In this document: positions 26,457-34,898 of the stretch, in pieces | Numbering within the stretch: position 1 is the first letter of the stretch | How the letters are laid out: every line of letters begins with the position of its first letter | Assembly: GCF_011761945.1 (NCBI RefSeq) | Contig: NZ_JAASQV010000003.1 | Coordinates: 47,442 to 111,441, forward strand | Length of the DNA stretch: 64,000 nucleotides | Reading direction: 5' to 3' | Source: Sphingomonas leidyi | GTDB taxonomy: Bacteria; Pseudomonadota; Alphaproteobacteria; Sphingomonadales; Sphingomonadaceae | The notes under the pieces: generated by a model | Database searches by the model: none | What the model saw: only the letters and a program-made list of their open reading frames with translations | What the model was told of the DNA's origin: nothing | Position numbers and translations under genes: made by a program

Positions 26457-29273
26457 TCACATCTTGAACCGGGCGCCGATGCGGAAGGTCCGCCCCAGCA
26501 GGTCGTAGATCGACTGGTTGGTCGCCGGCGTCGCATAGGCGCTGCCCGCGGGTCCCGGCGCCACCACCGGCGGATCCTTGTCGAGCAGGTTGGAGACGTT
26601 GAAGAACAGCTGCACGTCCCTACCCCCCATCTTGAAGCCCTGGGTGAGCGAGGCGTCGATGTAGAAGGCGCCCTTGATCCGGTTGTCGTTGATCGTGCGG
26701 TTGGTGACGGTGGAAGTCGGGCAGCCGCTGGTGCATTCGACGAAGCTGTTGTCGTAGACGCCGTCGCTCACCCCGCGTCCGATCAGCGTGGCATTGAAAT
26801 CGTCCACGTCATAGCTGGCCTGGGCGCGGTAGAGCCATTTCGGCGTGCCGCCGGGGGCGTTCTGGCCCACCGTGTCGGTCGGCGCGTCGATGCCGTTGTC
26901 GAAGTAATTCTTGATGTAGCGCGTCGCCATGCCGCGCAGCGAGAAATTGCCGGGGCCGACGCGGGTCCGGTACGAAGCCTCGAAGTCGATGCCCTGCGCC
27001 TTCTGCACCGCGAAGTTGAACGGGCTCTCATACACCTGCAGGTTGTTGCCGAACGCATTGGGCCCGCGCACCACGGCCGCGCAAAAGGCCTGGATGCCCT
27101 CGTTGCAGCGATCGACGATCGTCTGCGCCGCGACCGATCCGATCGCGCCGTTGATCTTGATGTTGTAGTAATCGACCGACATCGCGAAGCCGCGCAGGAA
27201 GCTTGGCTGCAGCACCACGCCGACCCCCCACTGATCGGCCTTTTCGGGCTGGAGCAGCGCGTTGCCGCGGGTCGTGCCCGCAAAGGTGACCGACGCGTTG
27301 TTCTGCGAGGAATCGATCAGCACGTTGATCCGGGTCGATCCGGCGGTGAACAATTCGCCCAGATTGGGCGCGCGGATGTCACGCGAGCGGGTGGCGCGGA
27401 AGCGGATGTCGGGGATCGGCTGGAAGGTCAGGCCCGCCTTCCAGGTGGTGACATAGCCCGAGGTCGAATAATCGGTCCCGCGCACCGCGCCGTTGAGGTC
27501 CAGCCCCTTGATCACCGGCACCGCGAGTTCGACATAGCCTTCGGTCACGCTGTACTGGCCGAAGCTGGGCAGGAAGTTTCCGACGAACCAGCCGCTCTGA
27601 TATTCGCTGGGCACGAAGCCGCTTACCTTCTCGCGGCGATGCTCGCCGCCGACCGAGACGGAGACCGGGCCGGCCGGCAGCGCGAACGCGTCGAACGCCA
27701 GGTTGGCCGCGACCACGTCCTGCTCGAACTTCTGCCGGCGATAGGGGTTGCCGAGGACATAGGCGAGCGCTTCGGGGCTGGCGACGCCGATGCCGAGGCG
27801 GTTCAGCGGCACGCAGCCATTGGTCGGCGCCGTCAGCGTCGAACGGCACACGATCGTCCCCGCGGGCACGCCCATCGCATTGCCGACCGGTGCGAACACC
27901 GCGTCCTGGGCCAGCGCGAGCCGGGCATTGTTGGTGATGTCGCGCGCCATCTCGCGCGTGCGGCTGATGCCCTTCTGGTAATAGACGTCCCAGCGCGCGG
28001 TGCCGGCGAATAGCGGGAAGCTGCCATTGGCGCCGACGACGTAGCGCTGCAATTCGCGCTCGGTGTCGTTCTTGCGGATCGGCAGGTCGGCGTTGCTGGT
28101 GCCCAGCGTGAAGCTGGTGATGCCGCCGAGCTGGGCACGGACCGAAGCCGGGATATAGGCATTGTCCGAACGGATCGTGACGTTCGCCTGGTTGAGCTGC
28201 ACGCCGAGCCAGCCAAGATTCTGCGACTTGGCATAGGAAGCCTGGCCGAACAGGTTGAGCCCGTCGGCCACTTCGAAGCTCACCCGGCCGAACAGGCTCT
28301 TGCGATTCTCCTCCGGATCGAGCGACTGGAAGCCGTTGACCTGAGTCGACTGCCAGTCGCCGCCGATCTGCCAGGGATCGCGGTTGGTGCCGAAATTATA
28401 CTGGCTGACCGCCCCGCCATAGCCGAACTGGGTGCCGCGCAGCGCGGTGTTGAGGATGACGCCGCCCCGCGTCGCCTGGCTGAGCCCCGCGCCCGAGACC
28501 ACCAGCCGCTCCGGCTGGCCGTTCCCCGCCACATAGGCGGGGTTGTTGATCATGTACCAGCCGCGGTTGTTCCAGTCGCGCGGGACGCCGTGCAGCCCTT
28601 CCTTCACCGAAATCTCGCCGTTGAGCAGGATATGGCCGCGCCCGCCCGCGAAGCCGGTGCCGGCGGTCAGCGTCGCACGGTAGTTGGGCGCGTCGCCATA
28701 AGTGGAGATGCCATATTCGACCGTGCCCTTGAGGCCGGAATATTCCTTGTCGAGGATGAAGTTCACCACGCCCGACACCGCGTCCGAGCCATAGGCGGCG
28801 GAGGCGCCGCCGGTGACGATCTCGACGCTCTTGATCAGGCCCTGCGGAAAGGTGTTGACGTCGACCAGGCCGCCGACGGTCGATCCCACCGAGCGCTGGC
28901 CGTCCAGCAGCACCAGCGTGCGCGCAGTGCCGAGCGCGCGCAGGTTGAGCGCGTTGACGCCGGCGGTGCCGGCCGAGATGTTGAGGTTGGAATTGGCCGG
29001 CGTCACGCTGCCGACCAGCGACGGGATCTCGTTGACATAGTCGGCGACGTTGGCGGGCGCGCTCGCCGCCATGTCCTCCGCGTTGATCACGGTGAGCGGC
29101 GTCGGCGCCTGATAGCCGTTGCGCTGGATGCGCGTGCCGGTGACGGTGATCTCGGTCTGCGGCGCTTCGGCTGCCGGCTCGCCGTTCTGCGCGTCCTGCG
29201 CATGCGCCGCGCCGTTCCACAGCAGCGCGATCGCCAGCGCGGACAGAGAGGCGGCCCTCGTCGATCTTGTCAT
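26457..29273 (-). CDS. TonB-dependent receptor of the D-amino-acid locus
   Basis: A 938-residue outer-membrane receptor. The start at 29273 is chosen because GGAAGGGGAAG stands just upstream and a signal peptide follows (ends about AHA-Q, 25-26). The plug carries EITVTGTRIQRNGYQ, NEIPSLVGS and GGASAAYGSDAVSGVVNF, and the barrel ends in a short aromatic-containing tail (ARFKM). There is no STN domain. It is flanked by two D-aminoacylase-like genes on the same strand, suggesting that it takes up D-amino-acid-containing peptides or N-acyl derivatives. In sphingomonads receptors of this plug type often carry peptides or glycans, not siderophores. The substrate is an inference. Confidence 0.9.
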   Translation of the reverse strand: MTRSTRAASLSALAIALLWNGAAHAQDAQNGEPAAEAPQTEITVTGTRIQRNGYQAPTPLTVINAEDMAASAPANVADYVNEIPSLVGSVTPANSNLNISAGTAGVNALNLRALGTARTLVLLDGQRSVGSTVGGLVDVNTFPQGLIKSVEIVTGGASAAYGSDAVSGVVNFILDKEYSGLKGTVEYGISTYGDAPNYRATLTAGTGFAGGRGHILLNGEISVKEGLHGVPRDWNNRGWYMINNPAYVAGNGQPERLVVSGAGLSQATRGGVILNTALRGTQFGYGGAVSQYNFGTNRDPWQIGGDWQSTQVNGFQSLDPEENRKSLFGRVSFEVADGLNLFGQASYAKSQNLGWLGVQLNQANVTIRSDNAYIPASVRAQLGGITSFTLGTSNADLPIRKNDTERELQRYVVGANGSFPLFAGTARWDVYYQKGISRTREMARDITNNARLALAQDAVFAPVGNAMGVPAGTIVCRSTLTAPTNGCVPLNRLGIGVASPEALAYVLGNPYRRQKFEQDVVAANLAFDAFALPAGPVSVSVGGEHRREKVSGFVPSEYQSGWFVGNFLPSFGQYSVTEGYVELAVPVIKGLDLNGAVRGTDYSTSGYVTTWKAGLTFQPIPDIRFRATRSRDIRAPNLGELFTAGSTRINVLIDSSQNNASVTFAGTTRGNALLQPEKADQWGVGVVLQPSFLRGFAMSVDYYNIKINGAIGSVAAQTIVDRCNEGIQAFCAAVVRGPNAFGNNLQVYESPFNFAVQKAQGIDFEASYRTRVGPGNFSLRGMATRYIKNYFDNGIDAPTDTVGQNAPGGTPKWLYRAQASYDVDDFNATLIGRGVSDGVYDNSFVECTSGCPTSTVTNRTINDNRIKGAFYIDASLTQGFKMGGRDVQLFFNVSNLLDKDPPVVAPGPAGSAYATPATNQSIYDLLGRTFRIGARFKM

Positions 29274-29376
29274 ATTTCTTCCCCTTCCTCGGTATAGTCG
29301 AGCGATGATGCCACTCGTGCGCCGGTTGCTCCGGCTGCACCGCATCGGCTCCTTCCTGCGGTTCCCTGTCAGTTAC

Positions 29377-31017
29377 TTATCGGCAGCTCCCCGTCCTGGG
29401 CTGGCGCGGCAGCGGGCGGCCCCCGGCGGCGCCGGTCGGCGCGCCATTCTCGATGGCGACCACGCCGTTGACGATCACCGTGCGCATGCCCGTGGAGAAC
29501 CGCGCCGGACGGACATAATCGGCCCGCGGCGCGAAGCGGCCGGGGTCGAACGCGATCACATCGGCAAAGGCGCCGGCCTTTAGCTGCCCTCGCCCCTCCA
29601 GGCCGAACATCGCCGCCGTCACGGCGGTGCTGCGATCGATGAAGGCGCGCAGGTCGATGACCTGCTTCTCCTTCACATAGGTCGCGTATTTGCGGGCGAA
29701 GGACGCATAATAGCGCGGATGGCCCTGCGACGCGTCCGAGCTGGTCACTACCCAGGGCTGCCGCATGAAGGCGGCGATGTCCGCCTCGCTCTGGTTGAAC
29801 GACGCCACGCCCGCCTCGCGCTTGCGCAGGATCGCGATCGCGGCGTCGATCGGGTCGGCGCCGGCGCTGGTGGCGATCTGCGCGAGCGTCCTGCCTTCCG
29901 CATCGGCCGGGCCCGACGTGATCAGTAGCGAGGCGGGACCGCCGCGCCGGCGCAGATTGTCGGCGATCTCCGGCCGCATCCGCGCCATCGCGGCGGGATC
30001 GTCGAAGCGCCGGAGCATCGCGTCGCGGCCGCCGTCCTGCGCCCAGCGCGGCATCAGCGCCGCCGACAGCCCGGTTCCCGAGGCGGACCAGGGATATTGA
30101 TCGGCATGGACCACCTGCCCCGCCTTCCGCGCCGCCTCGATCTGGGCGATGATCGCCCTGGCCTGCCCCTGCACGTCGACGCCCAGCGCCTTGATATGGG
30201 CGATGTGCACCGGGATGCCGGCCTCGCGCCCGATCTCGATCGCTTCGGCAACCGCGCCCTTCAGGCCGATCGTATAGGAGGATTCGTCGCGCAGATGGCT
30301 GTCATAGATGCCGCCCTTCTCCGCCGCGGCGCGGGCCAGCGCCACCACCTCGTCGCGCCTGGCGAAACTCTGGGGGGCGTAGAACAGGCCGGTCGAAAGG
30401 CCGAGGGCACCCTGGCACATGGCCGAGGAGACCAGCCCCTGCATCCGGGCCAGCTCCTCCGGGGTCGGCGCGCGATCGTCGGGGCCGATCACCTTCAGCC
30501 GGACCGCGCCCAGGCCGACATACGTGGCGAAGTTGATGCCATAGTCGCGGCTCGACTGGCCCAGCGCCGCCTCTCCGTCACCGCCCTTCGCTCCGCTATC
30601 GCGGCCGAAGGTGCGGGCGACATCGGGGTCGCCGCCGCCGTCCACCCCGATAAAGGCAGTCGTCACGCCCTGGGTGAGGAACGGCAGCACCAGCCGCGCC
30701 GCGGGATCGCCGGACGCCAGCGCGCCGTTGACATGGGTGTGGGTGTCGATGAAGCCGGGCGCGACGATCAGACCGGTCGCATCGATGATCCTTCCGGCCC
30801 CGCCGGACGCCCTGGGGCCGACATAGACGATGCGGTCGCCGCGGATCGCCACATCGCCTTTGAAAGGCGCGGCATTGCCCGGATAGATGGTACCGCCGCG
30901 CAGGATCAGGTCGGCGCCCGGTTCCGGGCTGCCTCCCCGTGCGAGGGCAACTCCGGCGGCGGTGGCCAGCAGGATGCCCGCCGCCACGCCAATCTTCAGC
31001 TTTCGACCCCGAACCAT
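29377..31017 (-). CDS. Secreted N-acyl-D-amino-acid amidohydrolase (D-aminoacylase-like) 2
   Basis: A 546-residue paralogue of the protein at 24868. The start at 31017 has GGGGAG nine bases upstream and begins a membrane-spanning or signal-peptide segment (about 9-27). Metal and substrate motifs are PGFIDTHTHVNG, DSHLRDES, HIAHIKALG, HADQYPWSASG and SSDASQGHPRYYASFARK. The motif set matches amidohydrolase D-aminoacylases more canonically (HTH) than its neighbour (HSH). Two such enzymes in one unit may split different acyl or amino-acid classes. It lies 35 bases after the dgcA stop on the same strand. Confidence 0.88.
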   Translation of the reverse strand: MVRGRKLKIGVAAGILLATAAGVALARGGSPEPGADLILRGGTIYPGNAAPFKGDVAIRGDRIVYVGPRASGGAGRIIDATGLIVAPGFIDTHTHVNGALASGDPAARLVLPFLTQGVTTAFIGVDGGGDPDVARTFGRDSGAKGGDGEAALGQSSRDYGINFATYVGLGAVRLKVIGPDDRAPTPEELARMQGLVSSAMCQGALGLSTGLFYAPQSFARRDEVVALARAAAEKGGIYDSHLRDESSYTIGLKGAVAEAIEIGREAGIPVHIAHIKALGVDVQGQARAIIAQIEAARKAGQVVHADQYPWSASGTGLSAALMPRWAQDGGRDAMLRRFDDPAAMARMRPEIADNLRRRGGPASLLITSGPADAEGRTLAQIATSAGADPIDAAIAILRKREAGVASFNQSEADIAAFMRQPWVVTSSDASQGHPRYYASFARKYATYVKEKQVIDLRAFIDRSTAVTAAMFGLEGRGQLKAGAFADVIAFDPGRFAPRADYVRPARFSTGMRTVIVNGVVAIENGAPTGAAGGRPLPRQPRTGSCR

Positions 31018-31052
31018 CCGACGCGACTCCCCTTGTTGCTTGTTGCTTCCGG

Positions 31053-32042
31053 CTATGGCGCTCCCCAGAATCCGGGGGCCGGCGGCGACAGCACGCCCCG
31101 TTCGCCACGCACGCCGCCCGGCCGGTCCTCCGCCAGCCACAGCGGCCCGTCGAGATCGACGAAACCCGAACGGGCGGCGATCACCAGCGCGGGCGCGATC
31201 GACAGCGAAGTCGAGATCATGCTGCCCGTCATCACGCCGAGCCCGGCGGCCGCGGCGGCCTCCGCCAGCGCGAGCGCGCCGGTGAGGCCGCCCGTCTTGT
31301 CGAGCTTGATGTTGATCACCTGATACCGGCCGGCGAGCGCCGCGACGTCGTCGGCGATATGCGCGGATTCGTCCGCGGCGATCGGGACCAGCGGCGCGAA
31401 CCCCTCCAGCGCATCATCCTCGCCCGCAGGCAGCGGCTGTTCGAGCAGATCGACGCGCAGCTCGACCAGCATCGGCTGCAGCCGTTCGATCTCCGCGATC
31501 GTCCAGCTCTCGTTCGGGTCGACGATCACGCGCGGCGCCGGCGCCGCCTCGCGCACGCGGCGGATCTGGGCCTCGGGATCGCTGCGATCGACCTTGATCT
31601 TGATCAGCGGCACATCCGCCAGGCGCTGCGCCGCCATCGCCATTGCCTCGGGCGTGTCCAGACTGACGGTCATGGCCGTCGCAGTCGGCCCCAGCGGCGC
31701 CATGCCGAGCAGTTCGGTCACGCTACGCCCGGCCAGCTTCGCCTCCAGGTCCCACAGCGCGCAATCAACTGCGTTGCGCGCCGCGCCGGCCGGCATCAAG
31801 GCGAGCAACGCCTCGCGGGAGGCCCCCGCCTCGATCGCGCCGCGTACCGCCGCGATCTCCGCGAGCGCGCCTGCGATCGACTCGCCATAGCGCGGATAGG
31901 GCACCCCCTCTCCCCACCCGACCGCGCCCTCGGCCGCGATCGAGACGGTCACCACATCGGCGACCGTCTTCACGCCCCGCGAGATGCGGAAGGGCGTGGC
32001 TAGAGCGAAAGCGTCGCTACGCGCGGCGAGGCTTCGAAGCAT
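31053..32042 (-). CDS. dgcA: Enolase-superfamily epimerase, probable N-acetyl-D-glutamate racemase
   Basis: The 329-residue protein has the full muconate-lactonizing-enzyme-like active site: Lys148 and Lys150 in KIKVD, metal ligands Asp175, Glu201 (LEQPL) and Asp224 (ADES), and Lys246 on the opposite side (NIKLDKTGG). This signature is shared by L-Ala-D/L-Glu dipeptide epimerases and by DgcA, the racemase of N-acetyl-D-glutamate. The next gene upstream is a DUF1611 DgcN homologue, which favours DgcA. The start ATG at 32042 overlaps the dgcN end by 43 bases. It acts in the cytoplasm. The alternative is a dipeptide epimerase used in muropeptide recycling; both readings fit the locus. Confidence 0.85.
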   Translation of the reverse strand: MLRSLAARSDAFALATPFRISRGVKTVADVVTVSIAAEGAVGWGEGVPYPRYGESIAGALAEIAAVRGAIEAGASREALLALMPAGAARNAVDCALWDLEAKLAGRSVTELLGMAPLGPTATAMTVSLDTPEAMAMAAQRLADVPLIKIKVDRSDPEAQIRRVREAAPAPRVIVDPNESWTIAEIERLQPMLVELRVDLLEQPLPAGEDDALEGFAPLVPIAADESAHIADDVAALAGRYQVINIKLDKTGGLTGALALAEAAAAAGLGVMTGSMISTSLSIAPALVIAARSGFVDLDGPLWLAEDRPGGVRGERGVLSPPAPGFWGAP

Positions 32043-33037
32043 TGGTCGATCCTGTCGATGATGGAGTCCACACCCATGGCGAAGGGGTCCGTGCAGGGCA
32101 GGCCGAGCGCATCGGCGGTCTCGGCGCAAAGCCGCTCCGCTTCCGCGCGCGCGAGCTTGGACGTGTTGAGCGCGACGCCGACCGCCCGGACCTCGGGACT
32201 GGTGAGGCGCGCGACGGCCAGATTGGCCTCCAGCGTTTCCCGGAGCCCCGGCACCGGATAATGCGGCAGGCCGCGCATATGGGCACGCATGGGATCGTGG
32301 CAGAGCACCAGCGCCGCCGGCTGCGCGCCGTGCAGCAGGCCGGTGGAGACGCCCGCGAAGGAAGGGTGGAACAGCGAGCCCTGTCCCTCGATCAGGTCCC
32401 AGCCGTCATCGGTGCGCGCGGGCGAGATGTCCTCGATCGCCCCCGAGATGAAATCGGCGATGACAGCGTCGAGCGGCACGCCGCTGCCGGCGATCAATAT
32501 CCCGGTCTGGCCGGTCGCGCGGAAATCGGCGGCCATGCCCCGCGCGCGCATGCCGCGCTCCAGGCAGAGCGTCGCGTACATCTTGCCCACCGAGCAATCG
32601 GTGCCGACGGTGAGCAGCCGCTTGCCCGCCCGCCGCTTGCCATTGCCGACGGGGATGCCGGGCCGGGGATCGCGCACATCGTGCAGCTTGCGCCCATGGC
32701 GCGCCGCCGCCGCCACGATCGCCGGTTCCTCGCGCAACCGGTGATGCAGCCCGGACGCCACGTCGAGCCCCGCCTCGATCGCCGCGATGGCATCGCCGAC
32801 CAGATCGGCGCTCATCCGGCCGCCGGCATTGGCGATGCCGAGCACCAGGGTCCTGGCCCCGACGGCCACTGCCTCGGCAAAGCCCATGCGCGGCAGGTCG
32901 AGCGTCAATCCGCAATCGTCGTGCCGAAATTCGCCAACGCAATCGTCCGGCCGAAACACCGCCAGCCCGCGGGAGGTCTTGATGCCCACCTCGTCGTTCG
33001 AATGGCCGAGATACAGGAGATAAGGACTGGCAATCAT
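32000..33037 (-). CDS. dgcN: DUF1611 family, probable D-glutamate N-acetyltransferase
   Basis: A 345-residue cytoplasmic protein of the DUF1611 family. It has a P-loop-like GTDCSVGKM at 145-153, and the GQGSLFHPS and LCHDPMR blocks typical of the family. In Pseudoalteromonas the family member DgcN acetylates D-glutamate and DgcA then racemises the product (recalled literature). The dgcN-dgcA arrangement here is the same. The start at 33037 has only a weak ribosome site (GGGG). It is the first gene of the minus-strand unit 24.9-33.0 kb and is read divergently from the sigma factor at 33314. Older annotations as an NAD-dependent epimerase are not supported by visible motifs. Confidence 0.82.
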   Translation of the reverse strand: MIASPYLLYLGHSNDEVGIKTSRGLAVFRPDDCVGEFRHDDCGLTLDLPRMGFAEAVAVGARTLVLGIANAGGRMSADLVGDAIAAIEAGLDVASGLHHRLREEPAIVAAAARHGRKLHDVRDPRPGIPVGNGKRRAGKRLLTVGTDCSVGKMYATLCLERGMRARGMAADFRATGQTGILIAGSGVPLDAVIADFISGAIEDISPARTDDGWDLIEGQGSLFHPSFAGVSTGLLHGAQPAALVLCHDPMRAHMRGLPHYPVPGLRETLEANLAVARLTSPEVRAVGVALNTSKLARAEAERLCAETADALGLPCTDPFAMGVDSIIDRIDQCFEASPRVATLSL

Positions 33038-33291
33038 TGAAAACCCCGATTGATGCCTCGCATCGCATGATTGCCGAAACACGGGCCGACGCCACGTTCG
33101 AAGGCCGCGCTGCAGCATAACCATTCGTTATGGACAGGCGGAGTTGAGATGCGCGCCGCGTAAAAATAGCGCGGGTTGCAATAAGGAAATTCACTGGTCA
33201 GGTATCTGTGCAGTACGGACGACAAGAAGCCGCATAGAAAAGAACAAAAAAGCAGGAGAGGCACGACGAAGAAGGAGGCGAACTTCGAACG
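33038..33291. other. Divergent intergenic region dgcN / ECF sigma factor
   Basis: About 250 bases, A/T-richer between 33120 and 33260, must hold the promoters of dgcN (minus) and of the sigma-FecR unit (plus). A GGAAAT hexamer at 33185-33190 resembles the -35 element of FecI-type ECF promoters, but I see no convincing -10 at the right distance. A strong GAAGGAGG at 33271-33278 lies 36 bases before the GTG start, too far to serve it directly. No small gene is supported here. Confidence 0.3.
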
Positions 33292-33311
33292 ACGTCGCCT
33301 GAGGGCGACGT
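33292..33311 (+). promoter_or_regulatory. Hairpin overlapping the sigma-factor ribosome binding site
   Basis: Perfect inverted repeat ACGTCGCC-TGAG-GGCGACGT: eight-base arms and a four-base loop, ending two bases before the GTG start at 33314. The likely Shine-Dalgarno GAGGG (33301-33305) lies in the loop and 3' arm, so folding would hide it. This could gate translation of the sigma factor. Confidence 0.5.
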
Positions 33312-33313
33312 GG

Positions 33314-33868
33314 GTGGCGGAAACGGTGATCCCGTACGAGAGCACGGTACGGGCATGGCTGGTGCGCGCGCGCGTTTCGGAGGAGGATATCGATGACATC
33401 GTTCAGGAAGCCTATTGCCGCCTCGCCGCGCTCGACACGGTCGACCATATCACGCGTCCGGGCGCCTATTTCTTCTCGATCGTACGCAACCTGCTGCTGC
33501 AGCGCCTCAAGCGCGGCCGGATCGTATCGATCGACATGATCGCCGAGATCGAAACCTATGCGATCGACGACAGCCCCTCGCCCGAACGCGAAGCCGCGGG
33601 CCGGCTGGACTATGCGCGATTGCGCGCGATCATGGCCGGCCTGCCCGAACGCTGCCGGCGCATCGTCGAGATGCGCAAGATCGAGGGCATCTCCCAGAAG
33701 GAGATCGCGCGCCGCGTGGGCGTCAGCGAGAGCGTGGTCGAGAACGACGTCCATCAGGGCGTCCAGACGATCCTGCGCGTCTGGCGCGACGAGGACCGCC
33801 GGGTGATGGCGTGGCTGAACGGCTTCGAAGCCGGCACGCCGCGCGCGGACGGGGGGCGCCGGTCATGA
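33314..33868 (+). CDS. ECF sigma factor, FecI-like
   Basis: A 184-residue extracytoplasmic-function sigma factor. Region 2 is at about 12-75 (EEDIDDIVQEAYCRLA, RPGAYFFSIVRNLLLQRLKR) and region 4 at about 110-165 (LPERCRRIVEMRKIEGISQKEIA and the SESVVENDVHQG recognition helix). The GTG at 33314 is the first usable start in a frame open since 33185; a GTG at 33332 is possible. Its stop overlaps the start of the FecR gene (ATGA), and an STN-type receptor follows. This is the classic cell-surface signalling trio in which ligand binding at the receptor frees the sigma factor to transcribe the receptor. The ligand is unknown. Confidence 0.92.
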   Translation: MAETVIPYESTVRAWLVRARVSEEDIDDIVQEAYCRLAALDTVDHITRPGAYFFSIVRNLLLQRLKRGRIVSIDMIAEIETYAIDDSPSPEREAAGRLDYARLRAIMAGLPERCRRIVEMRKIEGISQKEIARRVGVSESVVENDVHQGVQTILRVWRDEDRRVMAWLNGFEAGTPRADGGRRS

Positions 33869-34830
33869 CGCACCAGAGCGCCCGCGAGATCCAGGAGGAA
33901 GCCGCGCGCTGGGTCGCGCGGATGGACGGGTCCGAATGGAACGACATCGACGAAGCCGAGCTCGGGCTCTGGCTCGAAGTGGATCCGCGGCGGCGCGGCG
34001 CGCTGCTGCAGGCCCAGGCGGCCTGGGCGACGCTCGACCCCCTGCGCCCGGCCAATGCCGACGACGCGGAAGCCGAAGCGCCGACCTATCGCTCCCGTAC
34101 GGGCCGGCGGCGCTTCCTGATCGGTGGCGGCGCGGCGATCGCGGCATCGCTTGCGGGCGCGGCGTTCCTGCTCGACCGTGGCACCGAATATGGCACGCAG
34201 ATCGGCGAGATTCGCCGCGTGCCGCTCGCCGACGGCTCGACGATGGTGATCAACACCGCCAGCCTGGCTTCGGTCGACCTCGAGGAAGCGCGCCGCCTGG
34301 TCCGGATCCGGCAGGGCGAGCTGTGGTTCCAGGTCGCCAAGGATGCGAAACGCCCCTTCCTCGTGGAGGCGGGAAAGATCCGCGTGCAGGCCGTGGGAAC
34401 CGCCTTCGCCGTCCGGCGCCGCCAGGCAGGCGCCGACATCACCGTGACCGAAGGCGTGGTCGAAGCCTGGGCGAACGGCGCCGCCGCGCCGCATATCCGC
34501 ATCGCCGCGGGCGAGCATGCCTTCCTGGCCGACGATGCCGCAGTCGTCCGCGCGCCTGCCAGCGCGAGCTCGGTCTATCGAGCGCTTGCCTGGCGCGAAG
34601 GCAAGATCGACCTTGCCGGCGTCACGCTCGCCGACGCAGCCGCGGAGTTCAACCGCTATAATCGCCGCCAGCTCGTCATCGTCGATCCCGGCATCGCCCG
34701 CGAAAGCTTCGACGGCACGCTGCGCACCGACGATCTCGAAGGCTTCGCCATGGCCGTGCAGGAAAGCCTGGGCGTGCCGATCGACCTGAGCGATCCGAAC
34801 GAAATCCGCCTCGGCCGCCCGCGAAAATAA
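33865..34830 (+). CDS. FecR-family anti-sigma factor
   Basis: A 321-residue inner-membrane regulator. The N-terminal cytoplasmic domain (DUF4880-type, about 5-60, EEAARWVARMDG) binds the sigma factor. A single membrane segment lies at about 78-99, preceded by arginines (RTGRRRFLIGGG). The periplasmic FecR domain (about 110-215) has REVPLADGS-like IRRVPLADGSTMVINTAS, then a C-terminal STN-like part (DAAAEFNRYNRRQLVI). It starts at 33865 within the sigma-factor stop. FecR proteins pass the signal from the receptor's STN domain to the sigma factor. The receptor gene lies 68 bases downstream. Confidence 0.92.
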   Translation: MTHQSAREIQEEAARWVARMDGSEWNDIDEAELGLWLEVDPRRRGALLQAQAAWATLDPLRPANADDAEAEAPTYRSRTGRRRFLIGGGAAIAASLAGAAFLLDRGTEYGTQIGEIRRVPLADGSTMVINTASLASVDLEEARRLVRIRQGELWFQVAKDAKRPFLVEAGKIRVQAVGTAFAVRRRQAGADITVTEGVVEAWANGAAAPHIRIAAGEHAFLADDAAVVRAPASASSVYRALAWREGKIDLAGVTLADAAAEFNRYNRRQLVIVDPGIARESFDGTLRTDDLEGFAMAVQESLGVPIDLSDPNEIRLGRPRK

Positions 34831-34898
34831 GGAAAATCGCCGCCGGGGACTCTTGCGGAATAACGGGCGCAAAAAAGCCCGCAAGGGAGAGGAATAAC

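Noticed and set aside
33185..33210. FecI-type ECF promoter (GGAAAT) before the first sigma factor
   Set aside because: The -35-like hexamer is present but no matching -10 lies at normal spacing, so I did not list it as a promoter.
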